A stretch of 64,000 bases of DNA from Neospora caninum Liverpool (lineage: Eukaryota > Apicomplexa > Conoidasida > Eucoccidiorida > Sarcocystidae), in NCBI RefSeq assembly GCF_000208865.1, contig NC_018397.1:1488001-1552000 (forward strand), written 5' to 3'. Shown in pieces: positions 21,975 to 35,609 of the stretch; the stretch's first letter is position 1, and every line of letters begins with the position of its first letter. The notes below the pieces were generated by a model that ran no database searches, was not told the origin of the DNA, and saw only the letters and a program-made list of their open reading frames with translations. A program made the translations under genes and the position numbers.

Positions 21975-24900
21975 ATACACGACTGCAGGCATTGAGAGTG
22001 TGCATACGCGGCTGCACCTGTGCATGCAGATGCGTGATCTATGTAGAGAGCGACAGGAACGCCGCTAGGTATTTGTTTGTCTTCCTTAAATGGCGGCGGG
22101 CACAGGAGGTCTTCCGGCCCGGAAAACAACGGGACAAAAGCTGTCTAAATCGAACAGGTTTTGCGGCGCAGAGAGAGCTGCCCTCTAGTTCCTTAACGAC
22201 TCCCATCAGACACTGCTGGAGACCCTCAGCAGATGCCACCACCCCTCCAGAGTCACGTTCATCAGAAGACACGCACGAACTGTAACCCACCAATGCACGC
22301 GTACACTTTTGTATGTATATCTATATATATTTATACGTGTATACGTGGATAATGAATTGCGTTTACCACATATCGGTGGCTTGGATATGTGATGGAGGAA
22401 GAAGCGTCCCGTCTCGTTGAGGGAGTTGTTGAGGAACCAAGCGGTTGCTGTGGAAGTTAGAGAGTGCATGCATTCCACTTTTTGCCACTCCCCTTTTTCT
22501 CCCTTTGCATTCCTCTTTCGCTTGCTCTCTCGGCCTTACCTTGAGGCCCGGGTCGACCAGTGCGAGAGCCTGGTCTCTGCAAGCTGCCAAGGCGCTCTGA
22601 AAGTCGGCGAGCAAATCTTCCAGCAGAGCTTCAACGCCTCCGACGGACCCGAAGTCTCTGATGGCTGCTGTGTAAAAGAGAACGAGGAGGCGCGCGCCGC
22701 AGATCTCTCGAACGGAGAAAGACGCAGGCGCCGTTGCCAGACTCTCCGTGCCGTCTGTGCGTTTCTTCTCGGCCTTCCGTTTCCGCTTCTTCGAGACCAC
22801 GTCGAACTCGTCTGCGGAGTCAGACTCTTCCGACGCTTCACTGGGTTCGCCGTCGGCGCCGGGCTGCAACAACGCTCGCTTCGGCCCTCGCAGAGAGCGA
22901 AGGAGCGACGACAAGAACGCCTGCAACTGCTGCATGCTCAGTTTCTGGCTCCAGCTCCGGAAGGCGCAATACAGCGCCGCTTCGACGCGGTGCAAATACG
23001 AAGGGGCGAAGGCCGCTGGTGGTAGCAGCCGGGCGCTCTGTTCGAGCGTGTGGACGAGCGAGACACTCGAGGCTTCGTCTCCGGCGTCCTCGCCCACAAA
23101 CGCCCCCGAAGCGTCGCCCTCGTCTCGTCGTCGCTTCGTCGACTTCTTCCCGCCCGTCTCGGAGAGCTCGGGAACCTCCTCTTCGTCTTCTGGAAGGTCG
23201 TTCAAGAACAGTTCTCGGTCGTCCCCAGCATTGTCGGATCCCCATAGCAACTGCCGATGCACGTTTTGGACCTGGCCGCCATAGATCAGTTCCGCGAGGC
23301 ACTCTGCGCGTTGCATGCGCGCCGCGACCGCTTCCTTTCCCGTGCTTCCTTTTCCGTCCCCGCCTGCGCAGACGACCGCCAAAGGCCGTGCACTCGACTC
23401 TTCGGCGCGGGAGAGACACAGGTGGACGAGGTGTACCATGAGCTTTGTGAGCACGGGCCGCTTTGCATCCGCGCGCGCCTGAGGCTGGGCCCCGATGACG
23501 GTACCCAGGATTTCAATGGTTCGGGACGCCTGGAAGTCTTGCAAGCCTCGTACGGAGAAGAACCCGACTCTCGCGTCTTCGGCCTGAGTCTCGCTGCTCG
23601 CCTTCGACACCTTCTCAGCTCTCTTTTTCTGCCCCGCTCCGGTGACTGCTTTCGACTTCGCAAAGACGCTGTGGAGGGATGGCAGCAAGAGGGTGATTGA
23701 CCCTTGGAGGCGCATCGACGTCCCGAGCTCGGCAGCGAGCGCCGAGAGCAGCGTGTCCACGACGGGGCGTTCTCTCCACAGGGCGCTCTCTCGCGTCTCG
23801 GCGAGACCCTGTGGACTGCTCTTCGGCCCGAGGCGCCTCCACGCCTTCTCGCGCTTCCCGCCAAACAACGAGGAGGAGAAGCCGAAGGCGGAGCTCTGCC
23901 GAGCGCAGTGCTCCAACACCTCGCTCGCCAGACGACGCACACATGGTAGCTCCACGCTGGCGTCCACGAGGTAGAACTGCAGCGAGGCGTCGCAGGAGAT
24001 CCTGGGCGCCGCGAGTCGGCGCAGGCACTCGAAGGCGACTCTTCTGTCCCTGTCGGTCGCGCCGTGAGAGTCTGTCGCGGAGAACGCGGCAAGAGAAGAA
24101 TCGGATGGCGAGAAGACCCCGCGCCGGCCCTCGCCTGCCTCCGAGGCGTCGCGCGCGTCGCAGGAGAGTGCCGAAGCGAGAAGGGGATTGAGGAGAGTCG
24201 TGTGAAGGAGCGTGGAGGCGTGGGGCAGAAAGAAGTCCGTCCCGACCCGCTGCAGGAGGCCGAGAAGCGCAGCTAAGAGGCAGATGGCCAACTCGCTGAT
24301 TCGCGGGTCACGGACGAAGAGCAAGCGGTTGAAAATGTCCTGGCTCCTCCGCGGGCCCGCAGCTGTCTCGGCGCTCTCCTGCGACGCGACCTCGAGCAGA
24401 GAAGGCAGGAGCTTGCGCAGGAGGAGCGAGAGCCGCGCAAAGATCGCATTGAAGTCGGCGAGGAACAGGGCGGCTGCATGCAGACTCCGGGACGTTTTCT
24501 GCCCCATACCCGCGCCGCGGGTCTCGCCTTCCCTGCCGTGAGAGGTCAGCGCGAGAGCAAGGAGACAGCGAGTGGCAGCCGTCGCGAGGGCGACGAGGCT
24601 GCGCAGATTCGCCCGACCAACCGAAGAGGGGAGAGCAAGCTGGGACGGAATGTTTCCAGATGCCTTCTTCAGCGTCAGCAAAAGGGGCGGAAGCGCGCCG
24701 TCGCGGAAGGCCTCCGGCAAGTACCCGCCAGCGAGTCGCGACAGCCGCGTCGCGAACTGCCAGGCTGCGACTCCCGCTGCGGTCACTGGAAGAGAAGACG
24801 AAGACGACCGCGCCGCCGGCTCCAGGAGACGCTTCGCGAGGATGGAGAGCAACAGCGCGTAGGGCGCCGTCAACGACGCCTCCGTCCAGGAGGAAGACGC

Positions 24901-27900
24901 GAACAGGGTCTGCGTGCACCAGAGAGCGGCACAGACAGCGAACGCGATGGGGAGCGAGGAGAGGCGACAAAAAGCGAGGCACCGCAGCAGAGAGACAGAA
25001 AGAGGCGCGAAGCGACACAGACAAAGCACCAAAAGACGAGAAAGAACCACGGACCCAGCAGACACCCCGCAAAAAAACAGTGTCACGAGAAGATGGTGTC
25101 AGTTCTACACCGACGACTGCGCGGTGCACCACCCCAGACATCTGCGTTTCCTCAGCTGACCCTGTCGCGACACAGAAACTCTGTCAATCGATTTATGGAT
25201 ATATAGAGCGACCCAGTAGATCACTTGCCATTTGCCGAAACAGGCGTAGAGAACAAAGAATCGCCATGGAGACACGCACCTCCCTCACTCCGCTGTCTCC
25301 GTGGCCTCTCTTTCCCCCGCTTACCCGCCAAAGCCTGTCTTCTGTTCCTTTGTGTCCTTCGTCGCCTCGCGTCTTGGCGCCGTCGACTGGAGGTCCGGCC
25401 TCTCCAGCGCCCAGACAGCTCTCAAGCTGCCCCGCGAGGCCGCGGAACAGCAGCGAAAAAAAAACAAAGTCGGCACTGGTTGAGGGCGCGGAGGATCGAG
25501 CGAAGCGGCCGCCCTCGGCGACGGCTTCCGCGGCTGCGTGCGCGGCTTCATCAGCGAGCAGCAACCTCGAGGCTGGGCACAGAGAAGACGGCCGAGAGGG
25601 AAAGAGGGCAGAGGGGAACGACGGGAGAAGAAGATGAATGGAAGGCGTGGAATGTTCAGATTGTGTTTCCTCTTCGTCTTCGCTCTCTGTCAGCGAGGAG
25701 CGGCGCGAGGGGACTGCGGGGTGGCTCGGCCTGCTGCAGACGCCGCCCGTTGTCGTCCGCGCTTTCGCCCGCTCTTCCGCGAACCTGCTGCGAAGCTCGT
25801 CCAGAGACTCTGTGCTTTGGAAGAACGCGTGCTGGACCCCCAGACACCCCAGGGCGATGCGCATGCAGCCAACAAGAGGCGAGAGCGCTCTGACAAAGAA
25901 GTGACAGAAACGCCGAACGGCGCGACAAGCGACGTGAGGTCCCGCCGAAAAAGATTTTGGCTGGAGACAAGAGACGCAACCACGAAAAAAGTGACCCCGA
26001 AGGGAGAAACCTTCACAGGCAAAACGCCCGAGAGACGAGACAGAACACGACAGAGAACGGTGAAAAGAGAGCGGGAGAGCGACGGAGACGCGAGAGACAA
26101 GTTAAGGAGCACACACACGGATAGACAGCGAGTTCTCCTGGATCCAATCACACGAATCAAAACACGCAAAACCTCCCTACCGAATAACGCTCTCCAGCAA
26201 AAGCTCCGCGCGTTGCTTGAGAATCGCCTCCTCGTCGAACACGCGTCCCAGTTCCGTCTCCTCTTCGCTTGCACCGTCTTCCAGCTCTCTTCTCTTCTTC
26301 GCAGATGCCGTTCCCGACAGCCAGCGCCTTTCCGCAAGAATCTAAGGAAAGAAGAGAATTGAAACCACGGCATCGCTCTATGTCCAAAGCCCTCATCGGG
26401 GGGAGGGGACAAGACCCAGCGTCCTCGTGCGGTAACACCACCGCAGACTGCCTTCCTTTCTGAAACTCGCTCGCTCGGTGCATGCACACATAAATACATG
26501 GATCTATCTATCTACATATATATATATGCTTTTCCACCTATTTTTGAATACGTTATTGTATGCACATCTCGGAATGGAGATGTCTCTATCTGTCACACGA
26601 GAGACACCGCAGCGTGAGAACGCCTCTCGCCTGGGGGAAGAAACTGCTCCTTCACTGGCGCAGATTCGCATGCCGCGACTCCTTGATTTTGTATCTGCGG
26701 AAGATGGTCAGTTCTCTGCGTGAGTGTGTGCATCTGGAGGCGCGATGCTCGCCTTTTTCTTGGGTTGTCCGCGTACACCCGGCGAGGAAGAGCCGGCTCA
26801 CCTTCACGCTCAGGAGCGCTTCGACAAGTTCTTGAATCGACTGCGCTTCTTCTTCTCCTTCGCCGTCGAGAGCAAACGCGCTCAAAGAGAGGCCGGCGAC
26901 ACGTTGGAGATTGGGAAGTCCCTCCTTCTTCAAGTGTTCATACACCAGAAGCACCGCCGTGCTTGCTGCCCGGCAGTACACCTCTGCTGTGTTTCGTCCT
27001 TCAGCCGTGGAGCCGCGAGACCCGAAAAAAGAGCTATACACAGAAGAAAGCTCCTGCTGTCTCTTCTGATCGCACAACCCCTCATGCATGCAGGTCACCC
27101 GGCCCACCGCACAGCTCGGGAGATTGCGAGCAGGACGGCCGCCCACCGCCTCCGTCGTGGCGCGCGCGCCTTCATCTCTCCCTTTTTCTTTTTCTTCTTC
27201 TATCGTTTTGAGTTGTTTCTCTCTCGATGCCTTTGGCAGAAGCCGTCCTCTTGCTTCACACTGGAGCGCGACTGCTCCGGTGGCGAGTTGAGCGAGAGCG
27301 AGGAGTTGGTGCCCGTAGCAAGATTTTCCAGCTGTCCCGGCGTGGGCTGCCAGCATTTCCTTCAGTCTCTCCAGCAGAGCGCGGCGCGTGCCCCATCCCG
27401 ATCGCATGTTTTTGCGGCGCTCCTTTCTTGCCTTCTTGTTCAGCAGAACCTCGTCTTCGTCGGATTCGCCTCCCTCCTGTCTCGCGTCGCTTCGCTTCGC
27501 GTTCCCCGTCTCGTCTTCCTCTTCTTCGTCTGCTGTGCTCGCCTCTTCGTCGTCCGCGCCCGCGTTCGCCTCTCGCCGCCGCTTCAGGAAGGCAGTTTCC
27601 CACTTCACCAAGACGGTGAGACAGCCCCCCACGAGCGCCTCTCTGCCGAGCACTGCACCGAAAGCCACAACAACATCGGCGACCGCAGCCTGGCTCTGAG
27701 TCCTCTCGCTGCGGCCACGCTGCTCGTCGCAGTCTTTCTCCTCCTCTTTGGCGCATTCTCCAAAGGCTGCCACACACAGAGGCTCCACCACCATCTGGAC
27801 GAGACCGAGGACGTGTTTCGTCACGAGGTTTCTGCGGCGTTCTTCTTCGGCGCGTCGCTCTGCAGCCTTCTCGCTCGGCGTCTCCTCGGACGACTTTGCC

Positions 27901-30900
27901 GCCGAGTCTCTCGTCTTTTCGCCGACGCTTAGGAGACTGTTGAGGGCGGCGAAGAGAGAAGGCAGGTAGCTGCGCAACCCAGAAAGGACCAGAGGCGCCG
28001 CGACCAGGCGCGGGTTCAACAGACCGGCGCGCGCAAGCAGGCTCCCCAGCGCATGCAGGAGACCGGAGACAGCGCGGTGGAGCGAAGCTGCTGGCAGTTC
28101 CGCAACAGCTCTTCGTTGCGCACCAGCGGCAGTGTCGCATGCCGAGGCACAGCTCCGGAGCAACGCGGCCAGAAGGACGGGCGTGACGAGTGAGGAAGCG
28201 CCACGCCGCGCTTCGCCCGCTTTTACCTGTCCCCCGCCTGTGGCGCAGGCCTGCGCGAGGAGACGGGAAACGGCAGCGAGGCCGCGAAGGGTCTCTTCGT
28301 GGACCAGGAGACACGACGGGGATCCATCTCCTCGCGATGGCGCCTCGCTGCCTTGACGAGAAATCTTCTTCGACTTCTTGCCACCGGTGTCCATCCGGGA
28401 GGCGGCCGCACTGCTGGCTGCCGCACACACACTCAACAGGCTCTCCAGTGTGCGTCTCGTCGCGCGATGTTCTGTTTCCATTCCTTCCCTTTCAGAGGCG
28501 CTGCGGGCCGAGGGCGCCCCACAACCCTCGCTTCGGACCGCGGAGGCAAGGTGGCTCTTGAGGACTTCCTCGACTTTACCGAGTGAGCACCGGGCGAGGC
28601 GTCGCTCCTCTGCGCTTTCCCGGGCGTCTCTGTCTCCCTGGTCCTTCCTCTCTGAAAAGGAGGCGAGTTCCCGGCGGCTCTTCGCGTCCTTGCGGTGGGG
28701 GGCGGCTCGGCGGGCCGTTTCCGTCTCGAGTGAAGAACGGGCTTGAAGCTGGGATTCCACAAAGTCTGCGAGGAGCGCATCTCTCGCGCAAATGCGCATG
28801 CATGCGCTCTCTGCCTGGCCGCCTTGTGTCGCGCGTGAATCCGCCTTCTCCGCCTCGTCTGTCGCCTCGCCCTCCAGCGTTCCAATCGCCTGGACGAGCC
28901 GCACGAGTGTGGAAAGGGGGATCAGCGTCTCCGACCGCGGTCGCGCCTCCGGCTCTGGAGTCCCACCGGCGCCTGTCTCCTCGGGGCCTGTCCCTGCGGG
29001 GCCCGCAGCGCCCTCGAAGGCTTCGGCGTCCTGAAGCCGCAGACGCGTGGCCAGCTGCGGCGCAGTCGAGGCGAGACGCAACACAGAGAGGACGAGCTTG
29101 AGGCAGAGGTCCTCGGAAATCTGCAGGAGAATGCCTGAGGCGAAAACGCCGTCGATGAGTGTTTCGGCGGCTTGGGCGACCTCAGAAACCCGCGCGAGAG
29201 ACAGCGAGGGGCCGAGGACGAGAGGTTCCGCAGAGGAGGGCGACTCTGAAGGCCGAAGATAGAACGCGCGTAGGCTGGTGGCGAGGACAGGTGAGGAAAG
29301 GGATCGGAGGAACGGTAAAAGAATGTCACAGACCAGGCTTGTGGCGCATGCGGGGGAGATCCGAGAGGGGCGGAGCGACTCCCCAGACTTCCACGAGGCC
29401 GCGCCCGACCCCAAGAGCGCCGCGGAGCCGAGCGAAACCGCAGGATCTCCCAACTTGTTCAGCAACTGGCAAGCGAGGCGAATGACCGGCGAGAAGAAAG
29501 AAGGCTTCGAACACAGCGAGAGCTGGGGCCACGAGCCCCTTGGCGACACGGCCAAAGGCGAGGCAACAGAGAAGGCGGTCGGCGAAGCAGGTGAAGACCG
29601 CGCAGACTGGAACGAAGGTGACCTGGATTCGGCGCTGTGGATCTCGAAACTCGCTTCTGGGGCGTGGAATTCCGCGACAAATGCGTCGACTTCCTCCTCG
29701 AGGGCGGGGAGGAGCGCCGAGAGAAGGCGGCTCGGCGCGCCGTGGAGAAGCAACCGCGCAAACGCCTTCTGCTCCCTGCCTTCTTGCACGAGGCACGCGA
29801 GGGCAAAGCAGAGGAAGGCCGCGACGCTGTCGGACGCTGTCGCGACAGTGGATCCGAAAACAACGTGCTCGAGCGTGGCGCGACCCTCGGGCCCTCCAGT
29901 CCCCGAGATCGACGTCCGGGACGGGAGAGAACCGAGAAGAGCAGAAGACGCAGACGAGAAGCCAGACAGAAAGAGGGAAAGGAACTCGAGGCAACTTCGC
30001 GGGGCGGCCTGCAAAACGGTTTGGAGGAACAGGTGCATCTTTGGATTCCTTTCTTCACCATCTGCAGGCCGCCCCTCGCCTCCGCGCATGCGCCGGACGA
30101 GGCCAAGGTGCGCCAGGCGCCGCCACCAGAGCTTCAAGCGGCTCTCAGTGACGCCGTGATGGGCTGCAGATCCGTCCCTTCCTGGAGCGCTCGCTGCTGA
30201 CACCTCGCTGCTGCTCAGCAGCGACGAGAGCTCCTCGAGCAACAACTTGACTGCATCGCGCACTTCTCGGCCCTCGGCCCTGTCGTGCACAGAAAGCCAG
30301 AGCGGGAGAACGAGGATCCCGACGCAGGCCGCGTCTATTCGCCTCTCGGCGCCTCCCGCCTTGTGCCTTCCCTTCTCTCCGTCCTGGGTGTCTGCCTTCC
30401 GCTCGACGGTTTCCCCCTTCTTTTGCTCACTCTTCGACCTGCGCGTGCGCTGCAAGTCGCCGAGCCGCGCCGCCTGCGCCAGCAACGCGCGAGACAAGTC
30501 CACCAGGTTCACCTCGATCTGCTGTCGCAGCGAAGAGAAGGCGAGAAGTTCACACTCCTCCGCTGGCCCCCAGAGGCCCGAAGAGACACACGAGGAAGAC
30601 GGGAAAAGACAAGACGCCTGCGCATGGATGGCGGCTGCTCCAAACCAATTTGCGCACTCCCGTCCACCGGTGAGAACGAATTCCTCTCTCTTTTGCGTCT
30701 CCGCGTTCGCAGCGATGCCGACCTCCTGGGCAGCGCCGCTGCTCAGACCTCGTGCGAGCGACACGCGGGACAGGAGCTGCGAGAGATGAGCCAAGAGAAG
30801 CAGTGTCTGGCCCTGGAAGGAGGAGAGAAAGGACTGAACAACTCGTGAAAAGAGGGCGAGGTCACTAAGAGCCAGAAGGAGGATCCGGCCCCTCAAGCGC

Positions 30901-33900
30901 CTCTCCAGTCTCTCGCGTTCGGCCTCAGGTTCGTCTTGCTCGCCGAAACCGAAAAAGTTGCAGAGAGGCGCAAACACCTCATGGAGATCGCTCGTATCGT
31001 CCTCTGCATGCGCGCCGTCCGCGCTCTCCTCGCGCGCTCCGGAAGCCCTGTCCGTTTTATCCCGCTGTTTCTTCTTTTTCTCGCGCGTCTCTTCTCCTTT
31101 TCTCGCCACCCGAGACTGCAGGAAGACTGCGACGCCATCCGCCACAGCCTTCACAGCTCGCCGAGCGTCTCGAGGGAAGGACGGCGCAGCAGCGCCTTGC
31201 GAACTCGACAGGGAAGACGAAGACGCGACTCCACGGGTTTCTGGCCGCGTCTTGGAGGCATCCTGCGAAGAAGAGGCCTGGCGTGACTCGGCCGCGTCAG
31301 GAGCCGCCGACAGACGTCTTTGCAGAAACTCGCAGAGGTGAACCAAATGGAACATCCAGAGAGGGACAGCCGCGGACGAGGACGCAGCGGAGGAAGAGGC
31401 CGAGGGGACGATGGTGGCCCCAGATATCTCCAGAAGCGCTGCTGTGGTGTACATACACGTGACGCTTGTCGAGCCCTCGTTCTCGGCGTCCTGGCTCCTC
31501 TCAGCCCGCTTGCGGCGCTCTTGTTCGAGGAACGCTTCCGCCACTAGAGACGACTGCATGCGACGCAGCGAGGACGAAGTGGAAGAAGACGCGGCCGGCG
31601 GAGAAGGCAGCGGAAGAAGCGCGTGCTGGACAAGAGCGTGGAATGCCGCGGAGGAAGCGAGCCTGTCGAGGGCGACGAATGAGAGGAGCAAAAAAACCAA
31701 AAGCGAAGAAGGTGAGAACAGGTCGACAAGAGCCTGGAGGGAAAGACGGAATGAACAGCCAGCGGAGGGAAGACAGCGGACCAGAGGAGCCCACGGGCCA
31801 CAGAATGCCTCTACCGGCGATGGGAAGAGCGAACACCACGAGGAAACCAGAAGACAGATACAGTGAAGGTGAAACAGCCGCACAGACGGGACAATCACGC
31901 ACCAGCCCTTTAGGAGAAGCGAACGACGCGCTTATAGATGCGTCCACATGGACACCCCAAGCGAGGACTTTCTCTGGACTTTTGAGTGGGGAGGAAGCGA
32001 AGACGCCACGAAAAGGCGTGGAAGCCGCGTACCTTTCCTGAGTGGCTGCCATTCCGAACTGCTCTTTCTCTTCCTTGTTGTTGGATGTATTTCCCCGTTC
32101 AAGTCGCATCTGCATCGCGTTCAAGACGTCGAGGGCGCCTGCGCGCAGCTCCCCAAAGGCTTTTCGCTTGGAACGGAGGGCGCTGGGCCTCCCTGCCTCT
32201 CCTTCAGTTTCCTGAGCCTCTCTGTCTTGTGCTTCTTCGGTTCTCTCTTCCTCTTCGCCGTGCGCTGCGTCGGGTCTGCTGGTGCCCCAAGCAAGCGCGA
32301 GGGCGACTGGGAGCAGGTGGCTAGCCAAAACCGCTCCAGCGAATTTCTCTCGTTCGTCTTCCGTTTCTTCCTTCTCCGCCTCCTGCTTCAGCAGCTCGGC
32401 ACACGCGCGCAGGAGCGCCGGTGCCAGGGCCCGCAGGCGTGGAACGAGGAGGACCGCAGCGGCGAAGCACTGCGACGCGCCGCCGTTCTGGCGGGCGTTA
32501 GCGCTTGCGCCTTTCCCGGCCTCTTCTGCAGAGGAGCCTCCAGGAAAGAAGGCGGCCAAGACGAGCGCGCGGCCGGTCGCGGCAAGAGGCGACGGCAGGA
32601 GAGACGCGAGATCGGCGAGCAAGACAGACGTGGTTCGATGGAGACAGACAAAGGGCGAGAGGACGTGGCCGAGGGTCGTCGTGCCTCGGGCTGCCTGGAA
32701 CGCAGAAAAGGACAGCAGAGAGGATGAAACAGCACACACGGGAGTGAAGCTGGAAGGGCGGCCAACACGGAAAAAACCTGCTTACAACGGGGCACGGTGA
32801 GCCAGGTCTTGATTTCGCACAAGCCGCACGCACCGGCTCACGCGGTTGCTGGCTGTGTGGTCCCCGCACCCGCAGACGTACCTCGACGACGAGGGAGGGA
32901 TCTTCGTCTTGCAGGCGATCCAGGAGCAGTTCGACGAGGAGGATGCCTCTTTCAGTTCCTTTCTCCTGCTCGTCTCGTGAAGCGTCCTCTCCGTCGCTCT
33001 GTGTAGCGTTTAGACTGGTTTTTCGCGCCTCCTGGCGCCGGAAGCACGCGAGGGCAGTGCGAACGCCTTCGCGCCTGAGCTCCGCCTCACTCGCCATCAA
33101 GGCACTGAAGAGAGACAGGCCCTCGACGCGTGTGTCTCCGGACGCATCCCGGCCTTGCGAGAGGCGCCGGCCGTCCCCGCTTGAACCCTCTTCATGGAGC
33201 TTCGGAGTGTACAGAGGACATCCCAGAGACGGCAGGCCGTCGAAGACGTGGGAGAGAAGCAGCACGATATCTTCGCAGCTGGAGTGCCCAGCCGGCCGGG
33301 CGTCGGCGCTCTTCTCTGTGCGTTTCTCCTGTTCGGTGGCACGCGAAAAGAACGTGAGAGCTTTGGGGAGACTCAGCGGGTTCGCCGCGTCGATTCGCAG
33401 CAGCAGGCGACTGACGGCTTTGAAGAAAAGCGCGTGCTCCTTCTCCACGCAAGAATACAGGGTGGTAGACGATGTGGAGGCTGACACTTTCCTCGCGTTT
33501 TCTTGCTGCTCGCCCTCCTCCCTCTCGCTGGCAAGCTGCAAGGCGTGCTGACCCGCGCGCCGAAAGCTGTCAAAGAGCGTGAGAGCGATGACGATGAGCG
33601 ACGGGGACGCCTCCTGCGTCTGAGAGAGCGAGGACAGAGAGAACAGAGAGGGAGGACCGAGGCGAGCACGGCTGGCGGGCGCCGCGACGCATGCAGCGCA
33701 GAGAGCCTCCGCTGTCGAAAGAAGCCGCTCTTGCAGGGGCGAGAAAGACGCAGATTCCGCAGATTGATGAGACGAAGAAGACAAGAAGAAGGAGAGGAGG
33801 GACTTGAAGAACGCTCGCAGAAAGGGTGCGCAGTTCAGTTGACGCACGGAAAGGAGCTGAGACGAGACACGGCAAGGGGGAGAAACGAACGCACAGAAGG

Positions 33901-35609
33901 GAAGGCAAAAGTGAACACGGCAGTGCTTTCCGAGACACACGTTTCAGACAGAGAGAGACCGGAAATTCAACATGTTTGAATTTCCCTCATGGAACGCAAA
34001 GGGTTAGAGGGTGCTTCTGCCTCGACGGGCGAGCCCGGACCTATCTCTCCTGCGCTTCTCTTCCGGTGGATCTTGACAGCTTGATGCACGTGGACACAAA
34101 CTCTTGGGACACGGTGTACGTACAGGAAAGCTGACGTTGAACTCGCTCTTGTGTGCCTTGACTCTCGACCCCAAATGTTCAGGCTGGCTATACGGTTGCA
34201 CGCGTGGGAGACTGCGCACTGGCGCAGGGGACACTGTCGGGGCATCACGCCCAATGACACCACAGTACACAGTCAGCGGTCGCCGTCTCCGCACAGCACA
34301 CGTTCCACATCTATGCCCGGAAATCGACTAAGGCGGTCGCCGGGGCGGGGCTGTACACTGTTGCTTCCGTGTGCCGTTTGCTGCAAGAGAGGAAAACGTG
34401 CCTTACCTCCTCCATTGCCGCCGCCAGTCGCCTCCACTTGGTTAGGCGCCGCGTGACCGCCCCTGGCAGTGTACCCTGCAGAGCGAGGTTCTGCTTGTCG
34501 GCGAGAAGAACCAGAAGAGAAAAGATTTCGTTCTCCTTTGATGCAGAGAGGCGTGCGAGGCCGTCTTCTGTGGAAAGGAGGAGCGTTTGAGTCAACTGCT
34601 GCATCGCCGCCACCAAAATCGCCGGATCCAGCGTCGCGCGCGCGGCGATGTGCGTGAGAATGGCTACGCCAGACGCATGGAGTTCGGGTGTACGTACAGC
34701 TGAGGTCGGGCGCAGTGTCGACAAGAGGAAGGGGAGCAAGCACGGCGTGAGCGACCGCACAGCAGCGAGAGACGGGGCGGCGGCAATAGAATCGGAAACA
34801 AGCAGGGTGAAAAAAGAAAGAAGGGACGTGTTTTGCGCAGGCAGTCGAGAAGCGGGCAGGAGCAGAATCTCGTCGTTTCCCAGGTCGCGTGCGGCTTTGC
34901 CATCCTGGAGATGCGAGGGAAGGGGAGAGAGGCCTGCGTCCTTCAGTCGCGCGGGCGACAGAGGGGAAGAGACCCGAGCGACAGTGTCGACAAGGAACTG
35001 GAGAAGGAAGGGCGACGCCAGAATGACCTTGACAAAGTCTCTGCTCTGCAAAGGCGCACCCGAGGCGCGCATGCGTTCCAGGAAAATCCACGGCGAGTGG
35101 GGAGGAATCGTGAGGAGTCGGACGAGACGGACAAAGATCGGATAGTTGTGGTACGGCAGAGCGAGAGCGAGAAGAGCATCTTGGTTGTGCTGGTGAATCG
35201 CATATTGACGCAGAAGATACTCGAGCAGATACTGGGCATCCTGGAGGAGAAAGAAAGGCCCGAGGAGATCGCAGCAGAGGGCCACGCGTCTGTCCAGGAC
35301 CCGCGCCTGGTCCGCTGTCATGAAGTCGCGCGAGTGAGGAGAGGACGCCTGTCCGTGCTCACTGGAGGAAAGAGCAAAGAAAGGCTCCAAGACTTCCACC
35401 AGCGGCTCTCGGCGACTTAGCGACTGGAGGGACGTCAGGGCTACGTCGCGGAGCGTTGCAATGTCGATTGAGGCCGCCTTTCGGGGATCGAACAGAAGCG
35501 AAGGAGCTGCATGCTGACGGCGAGAAGAAGAAGACGCAGAGGCGGAGGAAGACCCAACACCGAGGGCCTGCCGATGCAGCGCCAGCTGACGCTGCAGCTC
35601 GGAGACCAT
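20124..35609 (-). CDS. UTP10: UTP10/HEATR1-like U3 snoRNP HEAT-repeat protein, ten exons
   Basis: Exons in order are 35609-34407, 33856-32882, 32694-31903, 31733-26802, 26341-26181, 25889-25280, 24909-22540, 21806-21659, 21166-20907 and 20384-20124. All joins keep phase and give 3,903 residues plus stop. UTP10 is a scaffold of the small-subunit processome, needed for U3-dependent 18S pre-rRNA cleavage in the nucleolus. The N-terminus carries the family hallmarks: MVSELQRQLALHRQALG, SLLFDPRKAASIDI, LLGPFFLLQDAQYLLEYLL, and HQHNQDALLALALPYHNYPIFVR. HEAT-like amphipathic helices follow for most of the length. The C-terminal exons (RLSKLWFCALRSLVTGLFEH, then VEELNLSLLEKVRSCGKANVHF) match the expected BP28CT region. 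HEATR1 proteins are usually about 2,000 residues. The excess here is charged or Ser/Ala-rich insertions, for example around 27.4 kb (DEEEEDETGNAKR). The start at 35609 was chosen because homology begins there. Confidence 0.93.
21939..21972. repeat. (AT)n microsatellite in UTP10 intron
   Basis: About 34 bp of alternating AT lie in the intron between UTP10 exons 7 and 8. A second TA run at 21513-21531 lies in the next intron. Both are flanked by CATA/CATG-rich degenerate repeats. Confidence 0.85.

Noticed and set aside
24660..25637. 325-codon plus-strand frame opposite UTP10
   Set aside because: It crosses a UTP10 intron and two exons on the opposite strand and is dominated by Arg/Thr/Ala shadow codons.
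32021..32040. GTACGC donor at 32032 as the end of UTP10 exon 3
   Set aside because: It gives phase 2, which does not match the acceptor at 31733. The GTGCGT donor at 31902 keeps phase 0 and protein-like sequence.
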